A DNA stretch of 26,226 bases from Clostridiaceae bacterium (GTDB taxonomy: Bacteria > Bacillota > Clostridia > Oscillospirales > Acutalibacteraceae). The translations under genes and the position numbers were made by a program. Position 1 is the stretch's first letter. Each line of letters starts with the position of its first letter. Shown piece after piece: positions 14,666 through 23,669 of this stretch. Location: positions 1-26,226 of the forward strand of contig CAJGCL010000015.1 in the NCBI GenBank assembly GCA_904501675.1, given 5' to 3'. The notes below the pieces were generated by a model. It was not told the origin of the DNA, searched no databases, and saw only the letters and a list, made by a program, of their open reading frames with translations.

Positions 14666-15283
14666 ATGAATGTTTGTTATATTTTTGGTTCGTTAGATGT
14701 TAACGAATTTGGTTTTCATCCTGATGACAACGATTTTATAATTGCCGCAGACAAGGGTATATTAAACGCAGAAAAATTCGGTTTGAAACCGAATTACATT
14801 GTTGGTGATTTTGATTCATTAGAATATATTCCTACAGGAGAAAACGTTATTAAACATCCTGTTATGAAAGATGATACAGACCTTTTATTAGCAATTAAAA
14901 CAGGATTTGATAATGGTTTCAGAAATTTCAGGATATTCGGTTGCATCGGTGGAGAACGTTTTGATCACACGATTGCATCCATTCAAGCATGTTCATATGT
15001 AAAACAACTTGGAGGAAACGCAATATTTTATGACGGAAAAACTTCACTGATGCTAATAAAAAATGAAGGTGTATCTTTTCCTGAAAGCTTAAATGGTATA
15101 GTATCTGTTTTTTCCTATTCCGAGAGCGCTTGCGTTTCAATAAAAGGGCTTTTATACGAGCTTGAGAATCACACTTTAACACAAAGTTATCCGTTAGGTG
15201 TAAGCAATGAATTTATCGGTAATCAGGCAGAAATAACAGTACATAACGGAACTGGTTTAATAATTATAAAAGAAAATAAATGA
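14666..15283 (+). CDS. thiN: thiamine pyrophosphokinase
   Basis: Transfers pyrophosphate from ATP to thiamine, giving the cofactor thiamine diphosphate directly; this suits cells that salvage thiamine. The 205 residues match the family. Visible motifs are AADKG (28-31), VGDFDSL with the metal-binding acids (46-52), KDDTDLLLAIK (68-78) and GGERFDHTIASI (95-106), all around the active site at the dimer interface, followed by the beta-sandwich thiamine-binding C-domain. GGTGAT sits 6 bases before the ATG. It has its own promoter and no riboswitch, unlike many thiamine genes, and it is followed after 9 bases by the HAD phosphatase, probably co-transcribed. Confidence 0.95.
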   Translation: MNVCYIFGSLDVNEFGFHPDDNDFIIAADKGILNAEKFGLKPNYIVGDFDSLEYIPTGENVIKHPVMKDDTDLLLAIKTGFDNGFRNFRIFGCIGGERFDHTIASIQACSYVKQLGGNAIFYDGKTSLMLIKNEGVSFPESLNGIVSVFSYSESACVSIKGLLYELENHTLTQSYPLGVSNEFIGNQAEITVHNGTGLIIIKENK

Positions 15284-15292
15284 GGTATAAAA

Positions 15293-15961
15293 ATGAGCGA
15301 CTACAAATCTTTAAATACAATCGAAGGAGCGATATTTGACCTTGACGGAACAATACTCGACTCTATGTTCATATGGAATGATATTGGCTATAAATTTCTT
15401 GAAATGAAAAACATTAAGGTTCCTGCAGGCGCAGATAAGCAATTCACACAAATGAGCTTGCAACAAGCTGCAGAATATTATATTGATCATTTTGATAACA
15501 CAGCAACAATCGAAAGCATAATTAATGATATAAATATGCTTGTTGAGGGCTTCTATTTTAATGAAGTAATAAAAAAAGACGGCATACAGGAGTTTCTTGA
15601 ATATCTTAAAAACAAAGGTGTAAAAATGTGTGTTGCTACAGCAACAGATAAATATATGGTTGAAAAAGCGCTTGAAAGAAACGGTTTGCTCCACTATTTC
15701 TCTGAAATATACACCTGTAACGGCGTTGGCGCAGGAAAAGACACAGCAGTTATATACGACAAATCTTTAGAACATTTAGGAACACCTAAAAAGACAACAT
15801 TCGTTTTTGAAGATGCATTTTATGCAATAAAAACCGCAAAAAAAGCCGGTTATAATGTTGTTGGTATTAATGATGTATCAGAACCTGAAGATCCCGAAGA
15901 AATAAAAAAATACTGCGATTACTACATAAACAATTACGACGAAATATACAAATTCTTTTAA
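15293..15961 (+). CDS. HAD-superfamily phosphatase (beta-phosphoglucomutase-like subfamily)
   Basis: A 222-residue HAD subfamily IA hydrolase. Motif I, FDLDGTILDS, gives the nucleophile D16 and acid/base D18; a helical cap follows (about 22-90); motif II is the Thr of VATATD; motif III is the Lys of GAGKD; and motif IV is FEDAFYAI. The fold suits small phosphorylated metabolites such as sugar or nucleoside phosphates. Because it follows thiN it may act on a thiamine phosphate, but the sequence does not show this. TGAGGT precedes the ATG, and the gene ends just before a bidirectional terminator. Confidence 0.88.
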   Translation: MSDYKSLNTIEGAIFDLDGTILDSMFIWNDIGYKFLEMKNIKVPAGADKQFTQMSLQQAAEYYIDHFDNTATIESIINDINMLVEGFYFNEVIKKDGIQEFLEYLKNKGVKMCVATATDKYMVEKALERNGLLHYFSEIYTCNGVGAGKDTAVIYDKSLEHLGTPKKTTFVFEDAFYAIKTAKKAGYNVVGINDVSEPEDPEEIKKYCDYYINNYDEIYKFF

Positions 15962-15995
15962 TAAAAAACACGACTTACAAAAGTAAGTCGTGTTT
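15961..15995. terminator. bidirectional terminator between HAD phosphatase and aldehyde dehydrogenase genes
   Basis: A 13-base perfect stem, AAACACGACTTAC (15966-15978) and GTAAGTCGTGTTT (15983-15995), encloses an AAAA loop. A-rich sequence on the left gives the minus strand a good U-tract, and TTTATCTTTATC follows on the plus strand. It separates two convergent operons. Confidence 0.9.
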
Positions 15996-15999
15996 ATCT

Positions 16000-17370
16000 T
16001 TATCTTAAATAAAGATGAGAAATAGCTTTGAAAATTTTATTGTGCGGTGAATATCTTACAGGAAAATCAAACCATGATACTTTTTTATGAATGCTCTTTT
16101 TGTGTGAAAAAGCATTAAAACCTGCTCTGCCATGGTAGCTACCCATACCACTTTCGCCTACGCCACCAAAGCCAAAGCTATTGATAGCAATCTGCATAAT
16201 CGTATCGTTTATGCAGCCTCCACCGAATGCACAACGCTCAATAGTTTCGTCTATATGTTTTTTATTCTCAGAAAAAATATAGAGTGCAAGTGGTTTTGGT
16301 TTATTAGCAAATAAGGAATAAAGCTCCTCATATGTATCAAATGTAAGAATCGGTAATATAGGACCAAAAATTTCTTCTTGCATAACAGCGTCGTCCCAAG
16401 AGACGTTATCCATTACTGTAGGACCGATTTTCAGCTTTTCTGGTGAATTTTCTCCTCCAAATACAACCTTATTATCATCTATCAAACTACAAATTCTATT
16501 AAAATGCTTTTCATTAACAATTTTTCCATATTCATAGTTTTCGAGAATATTTTGACCATATTGCACTTTTATCTGCTTTAAAATTTCTTTAATCAGCTGT
16601 TCTTTTACACTGCTATGGCAAATAACATAATCAGGCGCAACACATGTCTGGCCGCAATTAAGGAATTTACCAAAAACAATCCTTCTTGCAGCAACTTTAA
16701 TTTTAGCTGTATCGTCAACAACACACGGGTTTTTGCCACCTAATTCAAGGACAACAGGAGTTAAATTATCTGCTGCATGGTGAAGAACCTCTTTACCAAC
16801 AGACTGACTACCTGTAAAGAAAATCATATCAAACTTCTGGTTTAAAAGTTCTTTATTTTCTTCTCTGCCACCTGTAACACAAGCAATATATTCCTCCGGA
16901 AAACATTCTGAAATAATTTTACTGATTATTTCACTTGTTGCAGGAGAATATGCGCTTGGCTTAACAATTATTGTATTACCTGCTGCAATAGCGTCTGAAA
17001 TTGGTTCCATAGTCAAAAGAAACGGATAATTCCAAGGGCTCATTATAAGCACATTACCATATGGAACAGCTTTTGTATAACCATTACCTAAACACTGTCC
17101 TACAGGTGTATAAACAAGATGTTTTCTCGCATATGAAGGTGTATGGCGAATCATATAATTGAGCTCCATGAGAACAACGCCTGTTTCACACATAAAGCCA
17201 TCAAAATCACATTTACCCAAGTCTTTTTCAAGAGCTAAATTGATTTCGTTTCTATACTTACTAATACACTTATAAAGTTTAATTAGCATTTTTATGCGAA
17301 ACTTTACAGGAAGCGTTGCCCCACTCTGAAAAAATTCACGTTGTTTTTTAACTAAAGCCTCGATATTCAA
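16000..17370 (-). CDS. NAD(P)-dependent aldehyde dehydrogenase (ALDH3/YwdH-like)
   Basis: Oxidises an aldehyde to the acid with NAD(P)+. At 456 residues without a long N-terminal extension it fits the shorter ALDH class 3 group, like B. subtilis YwdH. The ALDH landmarks are SPWNYPF, KPSAYSPATSE, FTGS, the catalytic Glu in VVLELGGKNP (about 209) and the nucleophile Cys in NCGQTCVAP (about 243). The C-terminus is basic with no clear membrane anchor. The start is TTG (17368-17370) with TGAGGT 7 bases upstream; an ATG lying in between reads only ATG-TTT-TGA and is too close to the ribosome site. It follows the GH3 gene by 19 bases and is probably co-transcribed. The substrate is unknown. Confidence 0.93.
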   Translation of the reverse strand: MNIEALVKKQREFFQSGATLPVKFRIKMLIKLYKCISKYRNEINLALEKDLGKCDFDGFMCETGVVLMELNYMIRHTPSYARKHLVYTPVGQCLGNGYTKAVPYGNVLIMSPWNYPFLLTMEPISDAIAAGNTIIVKPSAYSPATSEIISKIISECFPEEYIACVTGGREENKELLNQKFDMIFFTGSQSVGKEVLHHAADNLTPVVLELGGKNPCVVDDTAKIKVAARRIVFGKFLNCGQTCVAPDYVICHSSVKEQLIKEILKQIKVQYGQNILENYEYGKIVNEKHFNRICSLIDDNKVVFGGENSPEKLKIGPTVMDNVSWDDAVMQEEIFGPILPILTFDTYEELYSLFANKPKPLALYIFSENKKHIDETIERCAFGGGCINDTIMQIAINSFGFGGVGESGMGSYHGRAGFNAFSHKKSIHKKVSWFDFPVRYSPHNKIFKAISHLYLR

Positions 17371-17389
17371 AACATTACCTCATCTTTGT

Positions 17390-19636
17390 TCATATTTTAA
17401 TGATTTCAGAAAGTTTTATATCTTCTGAAGATGCACCAACCATAATGTTAAATTCACCATTTTCAACTACCCATTCAAAATTCTTGTTTAAAAGCTTAAA
17501 TGATTCAAACGTAAGTTTGAATTCAACTGTTTGGCTCTCGCCTGCTTCCAGAGTAATTCTCTCGAAGCCTTTAAGTTCTTTTAATGGCGTAATAACAGAT
17601 GATACTACATCATTCACATAAAGCTGAACAACCTCATCACCCTTTACAGAGCCGGTATTCTTAACGTTTACTTTTACTGAGTAATCATATTCACCCGTTT
17701 TATCAACAACTAAATCAGAATAATCAAATGTGGTATAAGATAAACCAAAACCAAATGGATATTTAGCTCTTCTGCTACCCTCAAACATTACCTCAGTGTT
17801 GTTTGGAAGAAGCGTATAATAGCAAGGGATTCTGTTAGAATCCTGCGGAAAAGAAACGGGAAGTCTGCCTGCTGGATTGTTATCACCAACAAGGGTTTCT
17901 ACAATTGCTTTTGCGCCTGTTTCACCACCAAACCATGCAAGCATAATAGCTGAAGTGATATTGCTTTCTACAGATAAATCAACTACCCTGCCGTTTTCAA
18001 GCACAAGAACAACAGGTGTACCTGTAGCAGCAACTCGTTCAATAAGCTCGCGCTGTTTTCCTGCAAGTCTTAAATCTGCTCTGTCATGGCCCTCGCTACT
18101 CGTGAATGTATTGTCTCCGCAAACAAGAATAGCAATTTCGCATTCTTTTGCAATTGCAACTGCATCGTCAATACACTCTTTTTCATCCTCATCGTAAACC
18201 TCCACAAGATGAGGCTGACCCTCCTGAGTTTCAACCTGAAGGTCTTTAGGAATTCCGCAACCATTACACTGAAGTATTTCAACCCCGTCACCAAAATATG
18301 CTTTCATTTCATCGTAAACTGACTTCAATTCATATCCATCAGGAGCAGATGAATATCCACCAAGACGCTGACGATTAGAGTTAGGACCCAAAAGAGCTAT
18401 CTTTTTATAACCCTTTTTAAGTGGAAGAATACCATCATTTTTAATAAGTGTAATAGCCTGTTTTGCTGCGTTATGTGATGCATCTATATGCTCTTTGCAT
18501 CTGATAACATCTTTAAAGCGTTCTTCATCAGTATATGGGTTTTCAAACAAACCTAGTCTGAACTTAAGTGTAAGAACTCTGCAAACAGCATCATCAATGC
18601 GTTCCATAGAAATTCTACCTTCGTTAACAAGCTCTATAATTGTTTTTTCCCAGAAAGTAGACGTGTAATCGCAGCAACCCTGCATATCAAGACCTGCATT
18701 TATTACATCACAAATCGCATCTTTGTCAGTTGCTGCTGTAAAATGACGATTCACAAGACGCACTACAGCGCCCCAGTCTGCACGGACATAGCCCTTCATA
18801 TTCCATCTGTTTCGTAAAACCTCAGTAAGGTAGTACTCAGAACTTAAAACAACCTCAGAATCAATTGCATTATAGCAAGCCATAACGTTGTTTGCACCGG
18901 CTTTTTTAATAGCTGTTTCAAAAACAGGAAGGTAGCATTGCTCAATCTCTCTTCTACCAACTCTTGCCTGTGCACAATTTATGCCGTTTTCAGGTATACC
19001 ATGCACACAATAATGCTTGGGTTCTGTAATTACGGCATCATTTCTATCAATGTTGCCGTCCTGCTGTTCACCTGTAATTATTGAATATGCCATTTCAGAT
19101 GAAAGATATGTATCTTCGCCAAAAGTTTCCTCCACTCTGCCCCAACGAGGCTCTCTTGCAACATCAAGGTTTGGTGCAAGAATTTCCTGCATACCGAGCG
19201 CACGTGTCTCTGAGGCAATAGCTCTACCTATAGTGTTAACATTTTCTCTGTTAAAGCTTGCTGAAAGTGCAAGTGGCACAGGGAAAACTGTAGCACCTGG
19301 CCAGGAAATGCCATGAAGAGCTTCACCGGTAAAAATACAAGGAATACCAAGCCTTGTGTTTTCAATCATATATTTCTGAAACATATTGAAAACCTTTGGC
19401 TCTGTATAAGCATCATGAATAAAACCTATGCCGTTTTCGCCTAAGGTTTCAGAAAGTTTTTTGTAATTAACCTGAGAATCAGCTTCAATAGCGCAATGAC
19501 TGAGTCTATGAGGCTTAGTTGAAAATTCAACGCCTCTTATAATATCCATTTGCGCTACCTTCTCTTCAAGAGACATAAGAGAAAGCAGATTTTCAGCTCT
19601 TTCCTCTGGAGAAAGTGCAGGGTTTTTATAGTCCAT
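17390..19636 (-). CDS. glycoside hydrolase family 3 (beta-glucosidase/beta-xylosidase-like)
   Basis: A 748-residue GH3 enzyme that would release terminal beta-linked sugars from oligosaccharides. The N-terminal barrel carries GEALHG, NLDVAREPRWGRVEETFGED, the EPKHY motif and the nucleophile in YVRADWGAV (D287). The alpha/beta sandwich holds the likely acid/base E515 in SSEGHDRADL. The C-terminus (about 650-748) is a fibronectin-III-like domain (EVVQLYVND, PLKELKGFERITLEAGES). There is no signal peptide or dockerin, so it is probably cytoplasmic and acts on imported oligosaccharides. Sugar specificity cannot be decided between glucose, xylose and others. It has its own promoter after the ftsH terminator, AAGAGGT as ribosome site, and precedes the aldehyde dehydrogenase. 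Confidence 0.95.
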   Translation of the reverse strand: MDYKNPALSPEERAENLLSLMSLEEKVAQMDIIRGVEFSTKPHRLSHCAIEADSQVNYKKLSETLGENGIGFIHDAYTEPKVFNMFQKYMIENTRLGIPCIFTGEALHGISWPGATVFPVPLALSASFNRENVNTIGRAIASETRALGMQEILAPNLDVAREPRWGRVEETFGEDTYLSSEMAYSIITGEQQDGNIDRNDAVITEPKHYCVHGIPENGINCAQARVGRREIEQCYLPVFETAIKKAGANNVMACYNAIDSEVVLSSEYYLTEVLRNRWNMKGYVRADWGAVVRLVNRHFTAATDKDAICDVINAGLDMQGCCDYTSTFWEKTIIELVNEGRISMERIDDAVCRVLTLKFRLGLFENPYTDEERFKDVIRCKEHIDASHNAAKQAITLIKNDGILPLKKGYKKIALLGPNSNRQRLGGYSSAPDGYELKSVYDEMKAYFGDGVEILQCNGCGIPKDLQVETQEGQPHLVEVYDEDEKECIDDAVAIAKECEIAILVCGDNTFTSSEGHDRADLRLAGKQRELIERVAATGTPVVLVLENGRVVDLSVESNITSAIMLAWFGGETGAKAIVETLVGDNNPAGRLPVSFPQDSNRIPCYYTLLPNNTEVMFEGSRRAKYPFGFGLSYTTFDYSDLVVDKTGEYDYSVKVNVKNTGSVKGDEVVQLYVNDVVSSVITPLKELKGFERITLEAGESQTVEFKLTFESFKLLNKNFEWVVENGEFNIMVGASSEDIKLSEIIKI

Positions 19637-19673
19637 AAAAATACCTCTTATTTTTTAAGAATCAGCACTGTTT

Positions 19674-19703
19674 AGTATATCATACGAGAGCAAAACAAGT
19701 CAA
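19674..19703 (-). promoter_or_regulatory. sigma-A-type promoter for the GH3-ALDH operon
   Basis: On the minus strand TTGACT (19698-19703) is followed after 18 bases by TATACT (19674-19679), with TG at the extended -10 position. It lies between the ftsH terminator and the GH3 start. No catabolite-response palindrome was recognised. Confidence 0.65.
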
Positions 19704-19704
19704 A

Positions 19705-19746
19705 TATATTATAAAAACAGTTGCCTGATTTTCAGACAACTGTTTT
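19705..19746 (-). terminator. rho-independent terminator after ftsH
   Basis: The ten-base stem AAAACAGTTG (19714-19723) and CAACTGTTTT (19737-19746) continues past one mismatch into CTG/CAG around an ATTTT loop. On the minus strand it is followed by TTTTTATAAT. It starts four bases after the ftsH stop. Confidence 0.88.
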
Positions 19747-19750
19747 ACGT

Positions 19751-21727
19751 TTATTCTTCTGTTTTTTCTTCTGCTACTGTTTCTTCCGGTACAGCGGTTT
19801 CTTCTACAGAATTCTGTTCTGTGGGAATAGTCTCTTCACTTAATGTAGGACTTTCTTCAGAAATTTCAACTGCATCAGGATCATAATTTACATCCATAAG
19901 CTTAAGGAATGTATCCTTGTTGATTTTTTCTTCGTTAATAAGTGTTTCGCCGATAAGAACAAGCTTATCGTTATGCTCGGTAAGAATATCAAAGCAACGT
20001 TTTTCGCAATCAAGAACAATCTGTTTGATTTCGTCATCAATTGCTTTCGCATATGAATCAGAATAGTTCTTTGTATGGTTATAATCCATACCTAAGAACA
20101 CCTGGTCATTATCTTTACCATAAACAATAGGACCTAGACTCTCGCTCATACCATAGCGTGTAACCATTGAACGAGCCATATCTGTTGCATGAGAAATATC
20201 TGAAGAAGGACCAGTGGAAATATCTCCACCAATAATCTTCTCAGCAACACGACCACCCATTAAGGAAACGATGCGGTCAAGCATTTCAGATTTATTCATA
20301 TATGATGAATCTTCATCAGGTCTGTAAAGTGTGTAACCACCTGCCATACCGCGAGGAATAATAGAAATTTCATAAACAGGGTCGCTGTTTTCAAGATAGA
20401 AAGCAACAACTGCGTGACCTGCTTCATGATAAGCAGTCATCTTCTTTTCTTTTTCTGTATACTTATGAGATTTCTTTTCTGTACCAACTTCAACCTTAAC
20501 GATAGCCTCATCAATTTCAACCATTGTAATTGCCTTTTTATTACGTTTTGCAGCAAGGAGAGCAGCTTCATTGAGAAGATTTTCAAGGTCAGCGCCTGTA
20601 AAACCTACTGTACCATGAGCAATTGTTTTAAGATCCACATCAGGACCAAGAGGTTTGTTTTTAGCATGAACATGAAGTATCTCTTCTCTACCCTTCAAGT
20701 CAGGTCTGCCAACTGTAACCTGTCTGTCAAAACGACCTGGTCTGAGAAGCGCAGGGTCAAGAATATCAGGTCTGTTTGTAGCAGCGATGATAATAATTCC
20801 TTCATTATTACCGAAACCATCCATCTCAACAAGGAGCTGGTTGAGAGTCTGTTCTCTTTCATCATGTCCGCCACCCATACCTGCACCACGATGACGACCA
20901 ACAGCATCAATTTCATCAATAAAAATAATTGCAGGGGCGCTCTTTTTTGCCTGGTCAAAAAGGTCTCTTACACGAGAAGCACCAACGCCGACATACATTT
21001 CGACAAAATCAGAACCTGAAATTGAGAAAAATGGAACATCTGCTTCACCTGCAACAGCCCTTGCAAGCAAGGTTTTACCTGTACCCGGAGGGCCTACAAG
21101 AAGAACGCCTTTAGGTATACGTGCACCAAGTTCAGTAAACTTTTTAGGGTCTTTAAGGAACTCAACAATTTCCTGAAGCTCTTCTTTTTCCTCGTCAGCA
21201 CCGGCAACTTCTTTGAAGGTTGTTTTACGTTTTTCATCTTTACCAAATTTAACGCGTGCCTTACCGAAATTCATTGCACGATTGTTCTCACCTGATATTG
21301 TGTTGTTCATTCTCTTAACAAACATAATACCAACAATAACGAGAACGATCATCATTAAAGCTGTGGGAATAAGCTGAATAAGATAATTTGTTGATGCACC
21401 TGATACATAGTTATATTCAATCTGCTTATCAGGATTCTGCTTGTTGTATTCAACAACGCCTTCATGAATATCGTCAACAAAAAGGTTAACGTTAGGAACA
21501 GTGTATTTAGCTGCTGTTCCGTCCTGAAGTTTGAAATTCAGATTACCTGTACCAATATTAAGTTCATATTCTGTAACTTGATTTTTTTCAAAATACTCAA
21601 CAACTTGATAGTATTTTAATTTAGTGTTTTTAGCCGAATCGCCAGAAACCACTGTTATAACAATTAACATCACAAGCGGAATTACGATGTATGGTAATAT
21701 CGCTTTGATTTTTTCGCTGCTTTTTAT
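19751..21727 (-). CDS. ftsH: ATP-dependent zinc metalloprotease FtsH
   Basis: Membrane-anchored AAA+ protease that removes misfolded and regulatory membrane proteins. Read from 21727 it has 658 residues: a membrane segment at about 9-28, an extracytoplasmic domain, and a second membrane segment (YLIQLIPTALMMIVLVIVGIMFV). The AAA domain follows with Walker A GPPGTGKT (about 212), Walker B IIFIDEIDAVGRHRG and the second region of homology, then the zinc site HEAGH (about 431-435) and an acidic, glutamate-rich tail. The first conventional starts, GTG 21671-21673 and the next ATG, would cut the first membrane helix in half. The frame is open upstream to a stop, and the only plausibly placed codon is ATA (21725-21727), 7 bases after GAGAGGTG. 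The start is therefore unsettled; the family is certain. It is last in the dnaB-tilS-hpt-ftsH run. Confidence 0.96.
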   Translation of the reverse strand: MKSSEKIKAILPYIVIPLVMLIVITVVSGDSAKNTKLKYYQVVEYFEKNQVTEYELNIGTGNLNFKLQDGTAAKYTVPNVNLFVDDIHEGVVEYNKQNPDKQIEYNYVSGASTNYLIQLIPTALMMIVLVIVGIMFVKRMNNTISGENNRAMNFGKARVKFGKDEKRKTTFKEVAGADEEKEELQEIVEFLKDPKKFTELGARIPKGVLLVGPPGTGKTLLARAVAGEADVPFFSISGSDFVEMYVGVGASRVRDLFDQAKKSAPAIIFIDEIDAVGRHRGAGMGGGHDEREQTLNQLLVEMDGFGNNEGIIIIAATNRPDILDPALLRPGRFDRQVTVGRPDLKGREEILHVHAKNKPLGPDVDLKTIAHGTVGFTGADLENLLNEAALLAAKRNKKAITMVEIDEAIVKVEVGTEKKSHKYTEKEKKMTAYHEAGHAVVAFYLENSDPVYEISIIPRGMAGGYTLYRPDEDSSYMNKSEMLDRIVSLMGGRVAEKIIGGDISTGPSSDISHATDMARSMVTRYGMSESLGPIVYGKDNDQVFLGMDYNHTKNYSDSYAKAIDDEIKQIVLDCEKRCFDILTEHNDKLVLIGETLINEEKINKDTFLKLMDVNYDPDAVEISEESPTLSEETIPTEQNSVEETAVPEETVAEEKTEE

Positions 21728-21757
21728 AACAGCTCACCTCTCTTTTATAATCTATAA

Positions 21758-22312
21758 TTAATCTTCATAAACAGAGCGTTTTAATGCGCCGATATACGGA
21801 AGATTTCTATAATATTCATCATAATCAAGGCCGTAGCCAACAATAAATTCATTTGGAACTTTAGAACCAATGTAGTCAGCAAAAATATCAACTTCGCGAC
21901 GTTCTGGCTTATCAAAAAGAGTACATATTCTAATACTATTAGGTTTTCTTGCCAAAAGAATCTCTTTGATATAGCTAAGAGTTCTGCCACTATCAAGAAT
22001 ATCCTCAACAATAAGTAAATCTTTACCCTCAATCGATTTATCAAGATCTTTTATGATTTTAACCACGCCTGATGTTTTTGCACCCGAACCATAGCTGGAA
22101 ACAGCCATAAAATCTATATTACACGGGATTTTGATTTCTCTCATAAGGTCAGCCATAAAAATAACCGAACCTTTAAGAATACTAACAAGAAGAAGGTCTT
22201 TATCCTTATAGTCTTCTGAAATTTGTACGCCAAGTCTTTTAACTATTTCAAAAAGTTCCTCTTCAGAGATAAGAACTTTCTCGATATCTTTCTCCATATC
22301 CTTACTAACCAT
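21758..22312 (-). CDS. hpt: hypoxanthine phosphoribosyltransferase
   Basis: Purine salvage: makes IMP or GMP from hypoxanthine or guanine and PRPP. Read from the ATG at 22310-22312 it has 184 residues, the normal length. It shows LLLVSILKGSVIFMADL, the flexible loop SSYGSGAKTSG, the PRPP-binding motif IVEDILDSGRTL (101-112), and the C-terminal FIVGYGLDYDEYYRNLPYIG. I chose this start over one six codons upstream because AGGGGAG lies at the right distance. It overlaps the tilS stop by 8 bases. The tilS-hpt-ftsH order is conserved in Firmicutes. Confidence 0.96.
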   Translation of the reverse strand: MVSKDMEKDIEKVLISEEELFEIVKRLGVQISEDYKDKDLLLVSILKGSVIFMADLMREIKIPCNIDFMAVSSYGSGAKTSGVVKIIKDLDKSIEGKDLLIVEDILDSGRTLSYIKEILLARKPNSIRICTLFDKPERREVDIFADYIGSKVPNEFIVGYGLDYDEYYRNLPYIGALKRSVYED

Positions 22313-23669
22313 TATTTTCTCCCCTGACATATATAATATTACTTGAAGAATCTGTGATATGACAACGAGCGCTTGTGCCTACAGAATAAATCCATACAAC
22401 ACCACCATCATCGCATATAACAGGAATTTCATCCCTTTTCTCAACAGGAATATTAAGTTCACAGAACAGCTTTTTCAATGTTTTGGAAACATTTCTTTTA
22501 TATAAATCAAACTTGTCGCCTTCTTTACGTGTACGAAGGAACAATTTTCCACTAATTTTATCACAATCAATCAAATTATCCAATATATTTCTGTTAATAT
22601 TTTTTGAACATTCATTAAATTCAGAAATGTTCACCAAATATTCACCAAAAGAATATGCACCTATTAAAGATATATTTATTGCATTTTGTTCAGTTTTGGT
22701 TTGTTGTAAGGAAAAAAACCTAAGTTGTCCTTTAACAACCTCCACCGTTTCATTTCTATAAAGCTGAATTCTACCACCATTAGTAATTAACTCAGAAATC
22801 AAATTAATTTTATCTCTATCAAGTGAATTACAAGAAAACCTTGAATAAGCTATTACAATAACTTCGTTTAAAACAGCTTTATGCAAGCTTTTAAGATAGG
22901 CTGCATCATATGTGTTTTCAGTAATCAAAGCCTTATCCAAAGCGTTCTGAGCCTCGAACAGCAGAAATTCATATACATCACGTGCACTCTCGCTCAAATG
23001 AGTGATGTTTAAAACAGCAGAAGAGTTCACATCACATAAAACCGGTAAAACATTATGACGGATTTTGTTTCTTGTGTACTCGTCACATAAATTCGTACTG
23101 TCTGTTACAAAAGATAAACTATTTTCTTTGCAGTAACCTTCTATTTCTTCGCGTAAGCAACATATCAATGGTCTTATTATGTTATCACGCACAGGCGGTA
23201 TACCACACACGCCCTTAACAGATGTACCACGTGATAAATTAAACAAAACTGTTTCGGCGTTGTCGTTAGAATTATGGGCCGTGGCAATTTTAGTAAAATC
23301 ATCAGATAACTCAGAAAAAGCCTGATACCTTAAGCGTCTACCACACTCTTCAAGCGATTCTTTTGATTTTTTTGCTTCAGCAATGCAATCAAAAGAATAT
23401 ATTTCAATAGGAATACTGTTTTCAGCACAAAAAGCAACGGCAAAATCCATATCACGCTTCGCTTCATCGCCGCGTATACCATGATTTATATGGACGGCTT
23501 TTACATTAAAACCCAACTCACTTTTTAATAAGTTAAGTAAATGTAAAAGGCACACAGAATCTGCACCACCTGAAAATCCAACTAAAATAGTTTTTGCGTT
23601 TCCAATCATTGAATATTCGTTTAAAGCAGATAACACTTTATTTTTGACAATAACAGAATAATTATTCAT
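22305..23669 (-). CDS. tilS: tRNA(Ile)-lysidine synthase
   Basis: Adds lysine to C34 of the tRNA-Ile that reads AUA, changing its decoding from Met to Ile; the gene is essential in most bacteria. The 454 residues carry the PP-loop SGGADS (33-38), HINHGIRGDEAKRD, the adenylation-site ATAHNSNDNAETVLFNLSRG, IPPVRDNIIRPLI, and the C-terminal TilS domain around LFLRTRKEGDKF and KKLFCELNIPVEKR. I chose the ATG at 23667-23669, preceded by GGAG, rather than one 13 codons upstream. The start overlaps the dnaB stop by 8 bases and the end overlaps the hpt start, so all three are likely coupled. Confidence 0.96.
   Translation of the reverse strand: MNNYSVIVKNKVLSALNEYSMIGNAKTILVGFSGGADSVCLLHLLNLLKSELGFNVKAVHINHGIRGDEAKRDMDFAVAFCAENSIPIEIYSFDCIAEAKKSKESLEECGRRLRYQAFSELSDDFTKIATAHNSNDNAETVLFNLSRGTSVKGVCGIPPVRDNIIRPLICCLREEIEGYCKENSLSFVTDSTNLCDEYTRNKIRHNVLPVLCDVNSSAVLNITHLSESARDVYEFLLFEAQNALDKALITENTYDAAYLKSLHKAVLNEVIVIAYSRFSCNSLDRDKINLISELITNGGRIQLYRNETVEVVKGQLRFFSLQQTKTEQNAINISLIGAYSFGEYLVNISEFNECSKNINRNILDNLIDCDKISGKLFLRTRKEGDKFDLYKRNVSKTLKKLFCELNIPVEKRDEIPVICDDGGVVWIYSVGTSARCHITDSSSNIIYVRGENNG

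Noticed and set aside
17368..17376. Mini-frame ATG-TTT-TGA overlapping the TTG start of the aldehyde dehydrogenase as a regulatory uORF
   Set aside because: The ATG is only about one base from the Shine-Dalgarno, too close for initiation; it is probably fortuitous.
20414..21019. 201-codon plus-strand open frame within ftsH
   Set aside because: It lies opposite the conserved AAA and zinc motifs of ftsH, lacks its own promoter and has no recognisable domain.
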